Source: Sinorhizobium psoraleae
Lineage (GTDB): Bacteria; Pseudomonadota; Alphaproteobacteria; Rhizobiales; Rhizobiaceae
NCBI RefSeq assembly: GCF_013283645.1
Contig: NZ_JABEKV010000002.1
Coordinates: 937,798-1,001,797 of the forward strand
Length of the DNA stretch: 64,000 nt
Direction: 5' to 3'
Each line of letters begins with the position of its first letter. Positions within the stretch are counted from its first letter, which is position 1. Both the position numbers and the translations under genes were made by a program. Below are positions 62,429-64,000 of this stretch, piece by piece. The notes below the pieces were generated by a model. The model ran no database searches. It was not told where the DNA came from and saw nothing but the letters and a program-made list of their open reading frames with translations.

Positions 62429-62456
62429 ACCTTCTGCCCGCTCGCGGGGAGAAGGT
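62429..62456. repeat. Small rhizobial intergenic hairpin repeat
   Basis: Arms ACCTTCT-g-CCCGC and GCGGG-g-AGAAGGT around TC, in a CTCATCC...GGGGCCTCATC context. It is the common CCCGC/GCGGGGAGAAGG element found between genes in rhizobia. Confidence 0.6.
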
Positions 62457-62496
62457 CCGGCAGGCGGCAAGGGGCCTCATCGCGCGCGACGCAGCG

Positions 62497-62521
62497 AAGG
62501 CCCTCGCGCACGGCCTTTTTT
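62497..62521 (+). terminator. Rho-independent terminator between fadD and pgi
   Basis: Stem AAGGCC/GGCCTT with a 9-nt loop followed by a run of six T residues, about 100 bp after the fadD stop. Confidence 0.75.
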
Positions 62522-62604
62522 CGCTGCAGCGCACACATGCCCTTGATTTACCGCAAACAAACCGACTAGCTATCGCAGCCAATTTCCGATGCAAGGAGCC
62601 TGCG

Positions 62605-64000
62605 ATGAAAGCGCTTGTCGAACACCTGAAAGCCACTGCACGCGAGACCAATGCAACCGACATTCGCGCCGCCTTCGCGGCCGACCCGAACCGCTTCTCC
62701 CGCTTCAGCACGACGCTCGACGACCTACTCTTCGATTATTCGAAATGCGCGGTGAACGACCGGATTCTCGATGGGCTCGAAGCGCTCGCAAAGGCGGCGA
62801 AGGTAGAAGAGAAGCGGGACGCCATGTTCCGCGGCGATATCATCAACATGACCGAGGGCCGCGCCGTGCTGCACACGGCGCTCAGGAACCGCAGCAACCG
62901 ACCGGTCCTCGCTGACGGCAAGGACGTGATGCCCGACGTCAACGCGGTACTCGACGCGATGGGTGCCTTTGCCGACGGCGTCCGTTCGGGCGCTTTGAAG
63001 GGCGCCACCGGCAAGGAGATCACCGACGTCATCAATATCGGCATCGGCGGCTCCGACCTCGGCCCAGTGATGGCGACGCTGGCGCTCAGCCCCTTCCACG
63101 ACGGTCCACGGCTGCATTTCGTTTCCAACATCGACGGCGCGCATATCGCCGACACGTTGAAGCTCGTCGATCCGGAAACCGCGCTCTTCATCGTTGCCTC
63201 GAAGACCTTCACCACGATCGAGACGATGACCAATGCGGCAACTGCCCGCGCCTTCATCGCCGACAAGCTCGGCGAAGCGGCGGTCGGGCATCACTTCGCT
63301 GCCGTCTCCACCGCGCTCGACAAGGTTGCCGCCTTCGGCATCGATCAGGCACGCGTCTTCGGCTTCTGGGACTGGGTCGGTGGGCGCTATTCGATCTGGT
63401 CGGCGATCGGCCTGCCGCTGATGATCGCGATCGGCAAGGAAAATTTCGGAAGCTTCCTCGACGGCGGCCACGCGATCGATAAGCATTTTCGCACAGCGCC
63501 GCTGCGTCAGAACATTCCGATGCTGCTCGGCCTGATCGGCTTCTATCATCGCAACGTGCTCGGCTATCCGTCGCGCGCGATCCTGCCCTACGACCAGCGC
63601 CTTGCGCGCTTCCCAGCCTATCTGCAGCAGCTCGACATGGAATCGAACGGCAAGGGCGTCACGATGGATAGCACACCGGTCGAATTCTCGACCGGCCCCG
63701 TCGTCTGGGGCGAACCGGGCACCAACGGCCAGCACGCCTTCTACCAGCTGATCCACCAGGGCACCGACATCATCCCGGCCGAATTCATGATCGCTGGCAA
63801 TGGCCACGAAAAGGACCTGCGTCACCAGCACCAGTTGCTGATGGCAAATTGCCTGGCGCAGTCGGAAGCCTTGATGAAGGGCCGCACGCTTGCCGAAGCC
63901 AAGGCGCAGCTCACGTCGAAGGGAATGGATGACGCCAAGGCCGACAAGATCGCCCCGCATCGGGTCTTCACCGGAAACCGGCCGTCTCTCACCTTCGTCT
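62605..64000 (+). CDS. pgi: Glucose-6-phosphate isomerase (3' partial)
   Basis: 465 complete codons are visible and the frame is open at the window end; full-length Pgi is about 540 aa. GGAG seven bases before the ATG supports the start. It interconverts glucose- and fructose-6-phosphate. Diagnostic blocks are '[20 protein letters not shown]', '[18 protein letters not shown]', '[20 protein letters not shown]', '[12 protein letters not shown]'-like '[16 protein letters not shown]' and '[20 protein letters not shown]', with the catalytic Glu in the last. It follows fadD with a terminator between, so it is transcribed separately. Confidence 0.96.
   Translation, partial: MKALVEHLKATARETNATDIRAAFAADPNRFSRFSTTLDDLLFDYSKCAVNDRILDGLEALAKAAKVEEKRDAMFRGDIINMTEGRAVLHTALRNRSNRPVLADGKDVMPDVNAVLDAMGAFADGVRSGALKGATGKEITDVINIGIGGSDLGPVMATLALSPFHDGPRLHFVSNIDGAHIADTLKLVDPETALFIVASKTFTTIETMTNAATARAFIADKLGEAAVGHHFAAVSTALDKVAAFGIDQARVFGFWDWVGGRYSIWSAIGLPLMIAIGKENFGSFLDGGHAIDKHFRTAPLRQNIPMLLGLIGFYHRNVLGYPSRAILPYDQRLARFPAYLQQLDMESNGKGVTMDSTPVEFSTGPVVWGEPGTNGQHAFYQLIHQGTDIIPAEFMIAGNGHEKDLRHQHQLLMANCLAQSEALMKGRTLAEAKAQLTSKGMDDAKADKIAPHRVFTGNRPSLTFV

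Noticed and set aside
1-64000. CRISPR arrays, insertion sequences, prophage or integrative elements
   Set aside because: No regular direct repeats with spacers, no transposase or integrase frames, and no attachment-site duplication at either tRNA gene.

Overview
The window is a 64 kb stretch of alphaproteobacterial chromosome that looks like Sinorhizobium (Ensifer). This rests on several things seen directly: a GcrA cell-cycle regulator, a PodJ-type polarity protein, an argD-argF-hslO block, a phoR-pstSCAB-phoU-phoB block next to a class 2 polyphosphate kinase, a SAM-II riboswitch before metZ, and two families of intergenic palindromic repeats of the kind I recall from rhizobia. The PPK2 is very close to, but not identical with, the S. 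meliloti protein as I remember it, so a sister species is more likely than S. meliloti itself. Composition is uniformly GC-rich. I see no integrase, transposase, phage gene or CRISPR array; this is ordinary core genome.

Layout. 1-7.1 kb: a sodium/solute-symporter-type hybrid histidine kinase (5' end cut off), its convergent LuxR-type regulator, pyrD and a MATE exporter. 7.2-15.4 kb: small envelope genes, a methyltransferase, an Rrf2-AhpD redox pair, a DEXH helicase-PdeM DNA-damage pair, a reductase-like gene and a lone Lrp-type sensing domain. 15.6-21.5 kb: a TIGR02186-TSUP membrane pair and podJ. 21.9-27.3 kb: a beta-oxidation cluster (acyl-CoA dehydrogenase, thiolase, FadB). 27.5-37.4 kb: small transport, regulator and metabolic genes, a tRNA-Gly, a double-domain dCTP deaminase, riboswitch-controlled metZ and a CDP-alcohol phosphatidyltransferase. 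37.5-43.1 kb: apaG, hslO, argF, argD, gcrA, phoB. 43.3-51.4 kb: phoU-pstBACS-phoR with a PHO box, and divergent ppk2. 51.4-64 kb: an unnamed membrane protein, nitronate monooxygenase, tRNA-Thr, aldo/keto reductase, a hydrolase-phosphoribosyltransferase pair, an AI-2E-type transporter, an MFS transporter, fadD and pgi (3' end cut off).

How the parts connect. The most informative signals are regulatory. An identical 24-bp palindrome stands before the acyl-CoA dehydrogenase gene (21801-21824) and the nitronate monooxygenase gene (52909-52932), with a half-matching version before fadD (60549-60564), which suggests one repressor tying together fatty-acid or branched-chain acyl-CoA catabolism. A related pair of inverted repeats sits in the promoters of the reductase-like gene (14.9 kb) and of the HxlR regulator/SRPBCC divergent pair (29.1 kb). 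metZ has a SAM-II aptamer overlapping an antiterminator/terminator switch. pstS has a run of about four PhoB half-sites. The Rrf2 gene has a perfect palindromic operator.

No clearly new multi-gene system stands out. The best candidates for undescribed biology are the shared operators, the TIGR02186-TSUP pair, the helicase-PdeM pair without its ligase partner, and a hairpin that covers the ribosome binding site of the MATE gene.
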